A stretch of DNA of 64,000 nt from Nitrincola alkalilacustris (GTDB taxonomy: Bacteria > Pseudomonadota > Gammaproteobacteria > Pseudomonadales > Balneatricaceae), in contig NZ_WBOM01000007.1 of NCBI RefSeq assembly GCF_008973755.1, positions 1 through 64,000 on the forward strand, read 5' to 3'. The notes under the pieces were generated by a model, which had not been told where the DNA came from, made no database searches, and worked only from the letters and a program-made list of their open reading frames with translations. This document shows positions 1-7,708 of the stretch, in pieces; position 1 is the stretch's first letter; the number at the start of each line of letters is the position of its first letter. The position numbers and the translations under genes were made by a program.

Positions 1-431
1 GTGACCTCCTGATCACCCACCCGAACCCCACGCAGCTCGCCAGGATCAACCTGACACTGAACACCGGGTACATCATCAATGATGGGCTCAAAGTAGCGCA
101 CCTGAGCAATCGACACCTCTTGGCGCAACTGCTGGATATAGCGTCGTAAGCTACGATCCGACGCTGGAATGGAACCATACTTGGTGCGCAGTTTACGGGC
201 CACTTTAACCGCACTGAGTTCAGGAAACTCGCCCAACAGATACACCAGATAGCTGCGGTACTCATCCAGCTTTTTAGTACGGCAAGGATCAGACTGCTGC
301 GCCTGAATAACCTCTTCGGATAAGCGCAGGTATTTACGTACGGTATTGCGAGAGATCGATAGCTGTTTGCTGATGGCTCGGACCGAAAGTCCCTGGCCGC
401 TATCGTGCAGTGCTTTGATTTTATGAATCAC
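1..431 (-). CDS. istA: IS21-family transposase IstA, N-terminal part (runs off window)
   Basis: Translation leftward from a GTG at 429-431, preceded by a good AAGGAG ribosome binding site, gives an N-terminal helix-turn-helix (SVRAISKQLSISRNTVRKYL) followed by the start of the DDE catalytic domain, where QVDPGE supplies the first catalytic aspartate near the window edge. This is the normal start of an IS21 IstA, which cuts and joins the element ends with its helper ATPase IstB. About 143 codons are visible. The rest of istA and istB should lie left of position 1. No frameshift is seen, so the element may be intact. Confidence 0.85.
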   Translation of the reverse strand, partial: MIHKIKALHDSGQGLSVRAISKQLSISRNTVRKYLRLSEEVIQAQQSDPCRTKKLDEYRSYLVYLLGEFPELSAVKVARKLRTKYGSIPASDRSLRRYIQQLRQEVSIAQVRYFEPIIDDVPGVQCQVDPGELRGVRVGDQEV

Positions 432-512
432 AACCCACTCCTTCAAAACCCTTCCCCTTGTTCGTCATCATGAGGGGAAAGTACTGGTTTTGGTGGCCAA
501 AGCCACCCTGAG

Positions 513-564
513 GGTGGGTCAAAATTAATGGCCAGAGGTGGGTCAGTTTAGTTGGCCATTAACA
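513..564. repeat. IS21-family terminal repeats and probable IS end
   Basis: Two related 22-bp units, 513-534 and 537-558, share GGTGGGTCA, TTA and TGGCCA at the same spacing. Repeated terminal units of this kind are usual upstream of istA and bind the transposase. The likely terminal base is near 564, where the complementary strand begins TGTTAATGGCC. The small open reading frame to the right runs into this repeat, so the IS probably inserted into it. Confidence 0.6.
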
Positions 565-748
565 GCCACCTCACGATCACGCGGCGACCGTTGAGAATGA
601 ATCCAACGTCGTCCCACCAAGAGAGCGGTTTTACTTCGGCCTCTGGATACTCATGAGGAATGAACAAGCCGCCATCGAGTCTCCATGGGTGGTGCCGGTG
701 GTATTCACGCATCTTGCGGCGCAAACGTTCAAGGCGCGAGTTCTTCAT
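548..748 (-). pseudogene. Small hypothetical protein, 3' end cut by the IS21-family insertion
   Basis: The frame starts at ATG 746-748, overlapping the parE stop codon in a TAATG arrangement, so it was the third gene of the parDE transcription unit. The product is basic and tryptophan-rich (for example HHPWRLDGGLFIPHEYP and SWWDDVGFILNGRRVIVRW). The last codons after VIVRW fall in the IS end, so the natural C-terminus is missing. I do not know its function; small proteins of similar look are common beside parDE and prophage genes. Confidence 0.45.
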
Positions 749-1019
749 TAGTAGCTCGCCTCTTTCAGGTGTCGGAAGGTCAGAACATACACCACATCGT
801 CGGCCAGCTCGTGGCGGCACAGGGCCACATAACCGGAGTCCCAGAAGGCAATCACCAACTCGCGCAGCTCGGGCATTTCAGGAAACTGCCGGACAATGTT
901 GGGGGATGTTCCCAGCAGCAAGAATTGCCGCTCGATGGCCTGACTGCTTCCGGGGCCTTGACGGCCAGGAACCGCCGGCACTGTTTCAATCCCTCCGCTG
1001 CGCCTTCGGTGACAATTAC
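748..1019 (-). pseudogene. parE: ParE/RelE-family toxin, frameshifted
   Basis: Two frames together spell a ParE-type toxin. The upstream frame reads VIVTEGAAEGLKQCRRFLAV and shifts near position 945 into the downstream frame, which contains AIERQFLLLG, FPEMPELRELVIAF, DSGYVALCRHE and ends FRHLKEASY. That end is the typical C-terminal strand of the family, which poisons gyrase or ribosomes. A stop codon directly precedes the first matching codon, so the start is also lost. With the damaged parD upstream, the pair is dead. Confidence 0.7.
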
Positions 1020-1235
1020 TTATGGCGCGCAGGCACCGCCCTTTCGTCATCGGTGCCCCAAGTGTTCAAGCACGTGCGCACTTCCTGGCCGTTCAGGAGG
1101 CCAAGACTTACTCGCGCTCGACGTGTACTGCTGGATGGCTTCGAGCATGATCCAGTACGACGAGCGGCCGCGCTGGCTGCCGAGGTGCTGGACGCGATTT
1201 TTCAGCGTGTCATCGATCTTGAGAGATGTTGCCAT
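1016..1235 (-). pseudogene. parD: ParD-like ribbon-helix-helix antitoxin, frameshifted with internal deletion
   Basis: The N-terminus (MATSLKIDDTLKNRVQHLGS, then SSYWIMLEAIQQY) is a typical CopG/ParD ribbon-helix-helix antitoxin. After IQQY the frame is broken: one base is missing before VERE, and a short internal stretch is lost. The normal C-terminal part (GQEVRTCLNTWGTDDE) reappears in another frame and ends at a TAA at 1016-1018. The next gene is the matching toxin fragment. The intact antitoxin would bind ParE and repress the operon. Confidence 0.7.
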
Positions 1236-1439
1236 AGTGGGCTTCTCATCACATGGTAATACCTAGTGATAAGTTAGCCCCTTCTTACTGATCTGGCAAC
1301 AGCCACTGATTCAGCGCTTCAAGAATTGCAAACGCTGCTGGCTTGGCTCTACCCACTGGGTTTTGTTTGCCATGAGTTTGGCAACAAGATGCGCATTGCC
1401 GGCTGAAAAGTCGTCCAAGAGTGCTGCAATCAGCTGCTG

Positions 1440-1590
1440 CATCAGTCGACCCAAAGCAAAACAGGCATCTCGGCGATGGAATTGAAGCGCCAATTGGGTG
1501 TGAACTATGGCACCGCTTGGATGGTGAAACACAAGCCTCTCCAGGCGATGAAGGAAGCGGATGACCAGCTACTGCTGACAAGGTGTAATG
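1440..1590 (+). pseudogene. IS1595-family transposase fragment
   Basis: The plus strand encodes STQSKTGISAMELKRQLGVN followed by YGTAWMVKHKPLQAMKE and a short degenerate tail. KTGISALELKRQLGV...TAW..KHKLMQ is a well-known conserved stretch near the middle of IS1595-family (ISXO2-like) transposases. No start, catalytic residues or ends were found, so this is a scar. The surrounding 1236-1439 and 1591-1729 show nothing else I recognise. Confidence 0.6.
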
Positions 1591-1729
1591 TCCAGACGGT
1601 TACGTTTAGCACGTAAACGCTGGCTAATTGAGCATGAAAAAATGCAGTGTCGAGCGCTTCTCATAACCACGAAATGAAACCATCGAGCTTTAAGAAAGAT
1701 CAGGTCCTACAGATTAATGGGTGAGCCGT

Positions 1730-2023
1730 TCAATCATCACTTTCGTCTGCACTAACGTTCTGAAGCCGCCCCTTCTCCTCAAGTACATAATCAGAAAGCA
1801 CCCTTCTGATGAGAGGCTGAGACCCTTTCAAACCATGCAGAACAGCGAGATCCTCCAAGTCGGCAATCAGGTCCTGACTCATCCGCAGCGTAATGGGCTG
1901 TAACCCCAGCGCTGCATCCAGCTCGGATGTATCAATATCCGCAACTTGAGCATATTGCTCATCTTGACCCAACCGGCCGGTCTCCCACGCCTCTGTTGTT
2001 CCCATAATTCGATCAATCATCAT
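1730..2023 (-). CDS. CopG-like antitoxin-type protein (orphan)
   Basis: This 97-aa protein starts MMIDRIMGTTEAWETGRLG and has a C-terminal part with PITLRMSQDLIADLEDLA and SQPLIRRVLSDYV. The layout matches small CopG-family antitoxins, in which an acidic N-terminal half precedes a ribbon-helix-helix-like domain. No toxin gene is visible on either side: the 64 bp upstream are non-coding, and downstream lies the IS1595 scar. It may be a solitary repressor or a leftover antitoxin. Confidence 0.5.
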   Translation of the reverse strand: MMIDRIMGTTEAWETGRLGQDEQYAQVADIDTSELDAALGLQPITLRMSQDLIADLEDLAVLHGLKGSQPLIRRVLSDYVLEEKGRLQNVSADESDD

Positions 2024-2087
2024 CTACACCTTGCAATCTGTGGCCTGAGCAAACAGTCAGGTCAATACATTGAAGCACCAAGGTGCA

Positions 2088-2294
2088 TCAGGTCGACTCT
2101 TTGATGGCAGCATTTACCTCACTATATAGAAAGTAGCAGCTGCCATTGATTGTACGGGGGGTTGGCAATACCACATTCCCGATCTTCTGAGTGGTTTGCA
2201 GTGCATACAACACTTGACCCTCACGAACCTTCAACAAAAGTGCCACCTCTTTTGCACTCAGGTAAACATCGCCTTTCTGAGTAAAACGGCCCAA
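2088..2294 (-). CDS. Small helix-turn-helix (excisionase/MerR-like) protein
   Basis: The 68-aa product reads VYLSAKEVALLLKVREGQVL near the start, which looks like a winged helix-turn-helix of the excisionase/AlpA type, followed by LPTPRTING and a C-terminal SEVNAAIKE helix. It lies 191 bp beyond tnsE on the same strand inside the transposon. Its role is unknown; control of the element or of lost cargo are both possible. Family assignment rests on pattern only. Confidence 0.45.
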   Translation of the reverse strand: MGRFTQKGDVYLSAKEVALLLKVREGQVLYALQTTQKIGNVVLPTPRTINGSCYFLYSEVNAAIKEST

Positions 2295-2394
2295 AATGCC
2301 TCCACAATAGATACTCGAACAGCGTTCTTTTATTACTGTCCGTGTACATTCAAAAGCAATGAGGCTTTTTTCCAGTGTTACTCTCGGTCTATGC

Positions 2395-2440
2395 TGACGG
2401 TCAGCGGACTAGATAAACCATCAACTCTTGATGACCGTCA
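2395..2440. promoter_or_regulatory. Inverted repeat upstream of the small HTH gene
   Basis: TGACGGTCA at 2395-2403 and TGACCGTCA at 2432-2440 are perfect inverted copies 28 bp apart, between the end of tnsE and the start of the 68-aa helix-turn-helix gene. The position suits an operator for that gene. No T-tract follows, so a terminator is less likely. Confidence 0.35.
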
Positions 2441-2485
2441 TCAGTACTATCCTAGCTCTCTCCTGACAAAAAGCCAGCTCTCCAC

Positions 2486-4108
2486 TTACGGCTTTCTATT
2501 AAGCCGCAGGTAGTTGGTTTGAATCTGCTTCTTCAGGGCTTGATACCATGCACCAAGGTACTCGTCCTCTTCTCGCACCACATTGCCTAGACCTCTTTTT
2601 TTCGTTCTCGTCGGGTGCTTACAATAAATTGCAAAGCTGCTTAATCCCTTGATTTCCTCTCTGCTCCACCTTACACCATGGTCTGAACATGACTGCAAAA
2701 TCCTACGGACTCCCAATTTACTGTCCTCTTCAAAACCTACCATCAGTGTCGATAGGGCCTTAGGCTTTTCCATGCGTTCAGTATCAATTTCAATAAAAAT
2801 AAAGGGCAGCTCCTTGTAGTAAACAATTGCAACAAAGCAAAGTACTCGATGGGATGTGGTGGTTCTATACGCAGCCTGGCTACCACTTCTTGGAGAGGGT
2901 AACTCATAACAGTGAGTGTGCTCGCACTGGAAATTTGATTCCTGGCCCAGCCGCTCGACTACTCGTTTAAAGGTGTTGAATTTATCGGTGGGTGCCACCT
3001 CACGTAGCTCTGTTGGTACCTCATCCTCCCCATCATCAACTCTCACTCCAAGATCTAACTCCAGCCCCATGCCATCCTGCTGAGCATGGCCGACTGAAGT
3101 CTCCTCCTTCTTTACAGGTTGATCATGATCTACTCTCGCAGAGGTCTGAGGGACACTTTTTCCGTCAACAAGCTCTGTATTCACTACACGGCCAAAGGTA
3201 AATGTACCCCCCTCATTCTCAATTCGATTCAAGCGCTTGCCGAGTTTTGGAACTCCATGCAAGTTCAGCTCAGGATCAGGATCTGAGGGTGGGATAACAG
3301 CACTCTTACCGTTACCAGAACCGACTGGCTTACGAATACTATATCGAGGGTGAAATATCATCACTTGTTCAGGCGGCACAAAGCGGGGATTGTGGATACT
3401 GGTAATCTCATCCGCATACAGAACATTTCTGCCATGCTCATCTTTTAACTGACCGGCTCCACTTACCTTCCAACCAATCAAGTTGGGTGGGATAAAATTG
3501 AAGAGCCAGTAGTCTTCGCGGCTTTCTTGCCAGAGTGAATAAATTGAGCTGAAACTTTTTCGAGCATCATCATCTAGCAGTAACCATGCTATATGAGCCC
3601 GGCTACTGCGAGTACGCAGATTTGAAGGAGGGTAATCTGCCAATAGATGAAAACGTATTTGGCTCAAACCATTTTCTTTCGTTACCGTAGCCAACCCTGC
3701 CAGTCCATCAGGTCGGAACGCTGTCCGGGTAATGTGACTATCACGTAGAAACAGGACTCTCGCCAGCTCCAGATGTCGGACCTTGACCAAAGTGCCATCC
3801 TCGCCCTGCAAGCAGATCCAATGAGCACCCGATTGCTGATCCTGATAGAAGGTAGGGGGGGTAGAAATTACGACTGTACGCTCACATGAATGGCGTGGCG
3901 GTATCAGCTTTGCGCTCTCATACTGCCCTCCCACAACAAGAGATGGTATCAGCGCCACAGGCACTGCACTTACTGGTTGCCCATCAAAATGTACACTGAT
4001 CAGTATCTTATTTCCAAAAATGGACTTTTTTTGAGTGAGCCCATCAACTTCTCTGAGGGAGACTCCTGCAGGAAATTTTTTCAGAGTGCTGCCAATGTTT
4101 GACTTCAT
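2486..4108 (-). CDS. tnsE: Transposition protein TnsE
   Basis: In Tn7, TnsE directs insertion to replicating DNA such as lagging strands and incoming conjugal plasmids, by binding 3'-recessed ends and the sliding clamp. The match to Tn7 TnsE is one of layout: a shared HLELAR.LFL..SH block in the first third, a long low-complexity acidic middle (around residues 250-380) and a C-terminal domain with FIFIEIDTERMEKPKALST. Starting at ATG 4108 gives 540 aa, nearly the Tn7 length (538); an upstream ATG at 4207 is open but would overlap tnsD by 164 bp. The chosen start overlaps tnsD by 65 bp, implying coupled expression. Confidence 0.8.
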   Translation of the reverse strand: MKSNIGSTLKKFPAGVSLREVDGLTQKKSIFGNKILISVHFDGQPVSAVPVALIPSLVVGGQYESAKLIPPRHSCERTVVISTPPTFYQDQQSGAHWICLQGEDGTLVKVRHLELARVLFLRDSHITRTAFRPDGLAGLATVTKENGLSQIRFHLLADYPPSNLRTRSSRAHIAWLLLDDDARKSFSSIYSLWQESREDYWLFNFIPPNLIGWKVSGAGQLKDEHGRNVLYADEITSIHNPRFVPPEQVMIFHPRYSIRKPVGSGNGKSAVIPPSDPDPELNLHGVPKLGKRLNRIENEGGTFTFGRVVNTELVDGKSVPQTSARVDHDQPVKKEETSVGHAQQDGMGLELDLGVRVDDGEDEVPTELREVAPTDKFNTFKRVVERLGQESNFQCEHTHCYELPSPRSGSQAAYRTTTSHRVLCFVAIVYYKELPFIFIEIDTERMEKPKALSTLMVGFEEDSKLGVRRILQSCSDHGVRWSREEIKGLSSFAIYCKHPTRTKKRGLGNVVREEDEYLGAWYQALKKQIQTNYLRLNRKP

Positions 4109-5615
4109 CTCGGAGAATTTTTCTAGCAGCTGCTCGGCATGTTTCATTGCGGATGCCAGCCATGCGCTCGATTTCATATGTTGGAACCCACTGTCTTCCT
4201 TCTTCAATCAACTTGATCATAGTATGTGCCAAGCGCCTTGCTTGATACTCTTCAACGGTTTCTGAATAGCGGATCAAGAATGTAGCGCACAAAGGTAACA
4301 AGGCCAATTTTTTATCAAACAAGCTGGAGCAATTCAGTTGATTGCCATACCAGGACTTTGATCGCCTTGGCCCAGCACAATCAGATTGATATGATCGTTC
4401 AAGCTTGATCATCTCGCGAACCAAAGACCGATCACGCCTTGCCCAGTCCACCCTCATCCCTCTTGAAACTTTCAGTCTGGGTGGAAGGTTTTCCTTCAGC
4501 CAACTGCGATCATGTTTATACAACCAGATATATACCCTAGCGCCCTCCCGCTGAGCCCTGATGCTTTTTAATGAAGAACACTGACTCACTAGCTCACGCC
4601 ATCCTCGACGATACTCACTGCATTTTGAGCCATCCTTATGTGGAACATCTGCCAGGGTAAAACGTGATACATTGCCCCGTTTCGAAGCTCGCCTGATAAT
4701 AGCCTCAGTACTTTCATGATCAGGCGCTAAAGCACACCAGCACACAAGGTGTTCAAGGTAGCTATATGGGCGCCTATGTTTTCGGAATATTCCTTTCAAC
4801 CAATGCTCATCTTTATTCAGGCCCAACCCGTACTTTTCTAACCAATCAGTTCCCCAATAGCTGAGAATCACTTCTGTGATATCTGCGTGCCTTACCGAGT
4901 TACCTTGTGTGAATCCCTTCTCTGCCGCCTGCCGATGGTAAAAGTGTGTCCAGTTATCATGCAAAGAGAAGTCAGGAGAAAGACATATCGAGGTAAGCAA
5001 CTCCTGACATCGTTTGGCTAATACCAACTGTTTACTACTAGCGCTCCTGACCACCAACGGCCTTGGTTGCAAAAGCAACTGAGCACCAACAAATCGGTGC
5101 TGATGTATAGAGTGTAATGATAAATCTGTCTCCAACAACAGGCATTGATGCTTTGGACAGCACTCTATACCGGCACATTGAAAGAGACGTTGCCAATAAC
5201 TATACCCATGCTCACGATGCTGCTCTTGCCAACAGATAGGACAAATTTTGTAGAGATCAGGCCATTTTACTCTTGATGCATTCACACCAGACCTGAGCAG
5301 GATGCAATTAGCAGCCCTGCCTACCAGGTTACCCACAAGCTGCTCGTACCTACGACGACCAACGAACGGCCTGAAAAGGGGCAGAAGTGTATGCTTCTCA
5401 ACTACACTACGTGGGCTGACATTCCATAAGTGCCCAACACGACCCAATAGCTGGTTAATGTGCCCCTGGAACAGGGCTGAAGAGGTAATTAGTCGTGAGC
5501 CAAACAGTTGCTGAATGGCAACCTTATCGTCTTTGATACCTTGTCGATAGATGAACCGGGCAATAACACTGCCAAGCAGCTCGTCCTCATGGGCTATTGG
5601 GAATTGTTGAATCAT
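4044..5615 (-). CDS. tnsD: Target-site selector TnsD (TniQ family)
   Basis: TnsD binds the 3' end of glmS and recruits TnsABC to insert just downstream, which fits the position of this element. The protein has the TniQ N-terminus (DELLGSVIARFIYRQG) and the zinc-binding set CPICWQEQHREHGYSYWQR plus CAGIECCPKH around residues 125-160. The long C-terminal part should read glmS. ATG 5615, with AGGA eight bases upstream, gives 523 aa (Tn7: 508); the ATG at 5645 lacks a ribosome binding site. tnsE follows with overlap. A perfect 14-bp palindrome lies just upstream. Confidence 0.88.
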   Translation of the reverse strand: MIQQFPIAHEDELLGSVIARFIYRQGIKDDKVAIQQLFGSRLITSSALFQGHINQLLGRVGHLWNVSPRSVVEKHTLLPLFRPFVGRRRYEQLVGNLVGRAANCILLRSGVNASRVKWPDLYKICPICWQEQHREHGYSYWQRLFQCAGIECCPKHQCLLLETDLSLHSIHQHRFVGAQLLLQPRPLVVRSASSKQLVLAKRCQELLTSICLSPDFSLHDNWTHFYHRQAAEKGFTQGNSVRHADITEVILSYWGTDWLEKYGLGLNKDEHWLKGIFRKHRRPYSYLEHLVCWCALAPDHESTEAIIRRASKRGNVSRFTLADVPHKDGSKCSEYRRGWRELVSQCSSLKSIRAQREGARVYIWLYKHDRSWLKENLPPRLKVSRGMRVDWARRDRSLVREMIKLERSYQSDCAGPRRSKSWYGNQLNCSSLFDKKLALLPLCATFLIRYSETVEEYQARRLAHTMIKLIEEGRQWVPTYEIERMAGIRNETCRAAARKILRDEVKHWQHSEKISCRSLPQRS

Positions 5616-5630
5616 CACCACATCCTGCTT

Positions 5631-5644
5631 TGATAGTACTATCA
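5631..5644. promoter_or_regulatory. 14-bp perfect palindrome in the tnsD leader
   Basis: TGATAGTACTATCA is perfectly self-complementary and lies 16 bp upstream of the preferred tnsD start, where a repressor would block tnsDE expression. The binding protein is unknown. The 124 bp between tnsD and mazF hold no gene. Confidence 0.4.
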
Positions 5645-5739
5645 TAGGACATAGCTCACGATTGTCCGCTGAAACCCAGCGAGTTAGAGCAATCGATTCC
5701 TCAATTTTTACATATTAGTCCCATTTAAATAGAGAGAAT

Positions 5740-6090
5740 TCAGTCTTCTAATATTGCTGCCAGGCGAGCCAGAACTTCATCAATAATTTCCTCTGGCACT
5801 CGCTCAACCTTCTTTGCGCCCCGCCCATGAAGATCAAGAGATCTGACTGCGTTAACAAGAACAACGCCCTGTGTTTCGGTTCTGGCTCCAGTCAGGGACA
5901 CCGCGAAACCTTGAAACCGAGCAAAATTCCCGCCCTGAGTTATAGGAGCAACAAGAGCTGTTCCGAGCTTGTTGAACTCGACCGGCGAGATCACCAGACA
6001 GGGACGAAAATCGAGTTGCTGTTCGCGCCCTACGGTTGGATCTAAGCTGACGCGAACAATATCGCCACGCTGGAATACAGGACGCTTCAC
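5740..6090 (-). CDS. mazF: MazF-family mRNA interferase toxin
   Basis: The 116-aa protein has the MazF/PemK fold signature: FQRGDIVRVSLDPTVGREQQ at the N-terminus, then RPCLVISP, the TQGVVLVNAVRSLDL strand and a C-terminal helix ending LARLAAILED. MazF toxins cut mRNA at short sequences when the antitoxin is lost. The start codon overlaps the mazE stop by 4 bp. The pair may keep the transposon in the population by addiction. The frame is intact with no missing family motif. Confidence 0.88.
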   Translation of the reverse strand: MKRPVFQRGDIVRVSLDPTVGREQQLDFRPCLVISPVEFNKLGTALVAPITQGGNFARFQGFAVSLTGARTETQGVVLVNAVRSLDLHGRGAKKVERVPEEIIDEVLARLAAILED

Positions 6091-6344
6091 AGAGCCTCCT
6101 GACCAACTGCTGGAGCTTCATCCCATTCACGCAACTTATCAGGGTAGGGTGCATTTTCGTCGCACTGCGCTACCAGTTCGCTGAGCTTGTACTTGGGTTT
6201 AACCTTGCAGGGTTTGATAACGATTTGACCACCCTGAACATCAATCTCGACACTATCACCTTCGTTCAAGTGCAGCTTTTCGCGAATTGCGGCTGGCAGG
6301 ATTACTCCCGCGCTGTTGCCGATTTTTCGAATCGTGGTTCTCAT
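6087..6344 (-). CDS. mazE: MazE-family antitoxin
   Basis: The AbrB/MazE swapped-hairpin domain is clear: MRTTIRKIGNSAGVILPAAI, then LNEGDSVEIDVQGGQIVIKP. The acidic C-terminal tail (residues 55-85) would wrap and inhibit MazF. The open frame extends upstream to 6533, but the ATG at 6344 gives the standard start and 85 aa. It overlaps mazF, and paired operator repeats lie in front of it. Confidence 0.88.
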   Translation of the reverse strand: MRTTIRKIGNSAGVILPAAIREKLHLNEGDSVEIDVQGGQIVIKPCKVKPKYKLSELVAQCDENAPYPDKLREWDEAPAVGQEAL

Positions 6345-6354
6345 TTTAACCTCG

Positions 6355-6420
6355 AATGTTATAACGCTGTATGAACATAGTATCGCTGATGGGCAGTGTT
6401 GCAACCCTGTTATAACATTT
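6355..6420 (-). promoter_or_regulatory. mazEF promoter with paired operator repeats
   Basis: AATGTTATAAC at 6355-6365 and GTTATAACATT at 6409-6419 are inverted copies flanking a leftward promoter, read on the minus strand as TTGCAA, 16 bp, TACTAT. MazE-type antitoxins repress their own operon by binding such paired sites, so this is a good candidate for the autoregulatory operator. Confidence 0.55.
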
Positions 6421-6561
6421 GTTTGACGGGCTTGACGCCGGGCCATATTGAATGACTGCTCACCGCCCTGGCGGGCGACGCTTCCAACATCACGAGCAGT
6501 AACCGGCAAGTAGCCAGATTTACACCGCCTCAACTGTCAGGAACCGATAGGTTTCCTTTCG

Positions 6562-6668
6562 TCAGAAGGTTCTAACTTCGTTGAGCAGATCGGGGTGACG
6601 ATCCAGCAGATTGACCAGAGCCAGCGGCGGCTTTGTCTTGCCGTTCTCGTAGCGCGGTAGTTTTCAAG
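6562..6668 (-). pseudogene. Xre-type antitoxin, C-terminal fragment
   Basis: The minus strand encodes KLPRYENGKTKPPLALVNLL followed by DRHPDLLNEVRTF and a stop at 6562-6564. RYENGKTKPP..LVKLLD.HPDLL is the usual end of the small Xre-family antitoxins that accompany RelE-like toxins. An in-frame stop lies immediately upstream and no N-terminus or toxin remains, so it is a relic. Confidence 0.55.
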
Positions 6669-7195
6669 ATCGTAAGCCCTATCGTCGGTCGTTTGACCCT
6701 TCATTCAAAAGTAGTTTGCCTGCCCTGGATAGTTCAACTGCCCTGAAAATGGTACTGGCAGAGGAGTACTTGCTTGGCCTGCTGTCACAGGTACGGGTAG
6801 CAATAGATCAGTTAAGCAACGAGTTTGTCGCTACACGCAAATACCCGGCTCAGCAGGGGCAGGGGAATCCCATCCAAAGCATTCCTAGTCTTTCCCCACA
6901 GTGGAATGACCTGACTCATAAACTAATAGAGATACATGTAGTGGTTATGCTCTTCGATGGAAAAAGCACATGCAGAACTAAATAGTCGGTACGCTTGGGG
7001 GCGTTGACCAAATACGAATTTAGGGTTATTCGATCATTGAATGAGAGCACCCCATTGGTCTTTCATCATCAGAAACAATAGTGTTAAACGATATTTACCG
7101 ATAAGGCCTGCTCTAGCATGGCATCAAGGGTTACCTGTGAGTTGTATTGATACTGGTTTCGTCACCGTCCATCAAAATAGATAACCCTCCTTCTT
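6669..7195. other. Intergenic stretch with no supported gene
   Basis: A plus-strand frame of 89 codons is open at 6716-6985, but it has no ribosome binding site, no recognisable motif and an unconvincing composition. I do not support it as a gene. The right part is the region into which transcription of the 7196-12249 operon would run; I see no strong terminator hairpin. Confidence 0.4.
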
Positions 7196-7708
7196 TCAGC
7201 TAGTTATGCTAGATGTGCTGTGAGCAGAACCGTTTGATAGCATTTTGACAAAAAAATCATCATTTGCTACTTCATCAGGATTCTCGTCTATAGAATTTTG
7301 AATAATTTCAAAACCTCCGTTCGCAAATCGTTCAATAGTCATCCGAATTTTTTTCACCTCTTGAGTAACCATCGATTCATCAAAATTCTCGACGCCAACC
7401 ATATCGAAGTCAGACTCCGCTAAAGCACAAGATATTAGCTGATTAATAAGGGGTCGAGGTTTCCAGTTTTCAATTTCCCAAAAATCTACTAACTTATCAT
7501 CGGGTGATAAATCTAAAGGGCTGTTTGCATAAAGCCCTATAAAAAAAGCAAAAGTATAAAACTGGTATGCACTTGAGAATCCATGTCCTTCAATGTATTT
7601 GTTTTCTTCGGCACCACCTCCAAACTGAGCGAACCTTTTGACAAGACTGTCAAATTTAGAGAGATAACCAGGACGCATCTTATAGATTTTACTCTCTACT
7701 ATATTCAT
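7196..7708 (-). CDS. Hypothetical protein, last gene of the helicase/SMC operon
   Basis: The 170-aa protein is not recognised. It is acidic, with a central stretch rich in aromatic residues (SSAYQFYTFAFFIGLYANSP, around residues 48-67) and no signal peptide. Its start codon overlaps the stop of the SMC-like gene by 4 bp, which points to translational coupling and a shared complex. By position it is the fourth component of the proposed phosphorothioation-linked restriction module. Small partner subunits of Dnd/Ssp-type complexes are poorly conserved, so a distant homologue cannot be excluded. Confidence 0.7.
   Translation of the reverse strand: MNIVESKIYKMRPGYLSKFDSLVKRFAQFGGGAEENKYIEGHGFSSAYQFYTFAFFIGLYANSPLDLSPDDKLVDFWEIENWKPRPLINQLISCALAESDFDMVGVENFDESMVTQEVKKIRMTIERFANGGFEIIQNSIDENPDEVANDDFFVKMLSNGSAHSTSSITS

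Noticed and set aside
660-1266. Two long plus-strand frames of 193-199 codons
   Set aside because: They are the antisense of the decayed parDE genes, whose family motifs are on the minus strand.
6716-6985. 89-codon plus-strand open frame
   Set aside because: No ribosome binding site, motif or sensible context; it lies between relics.
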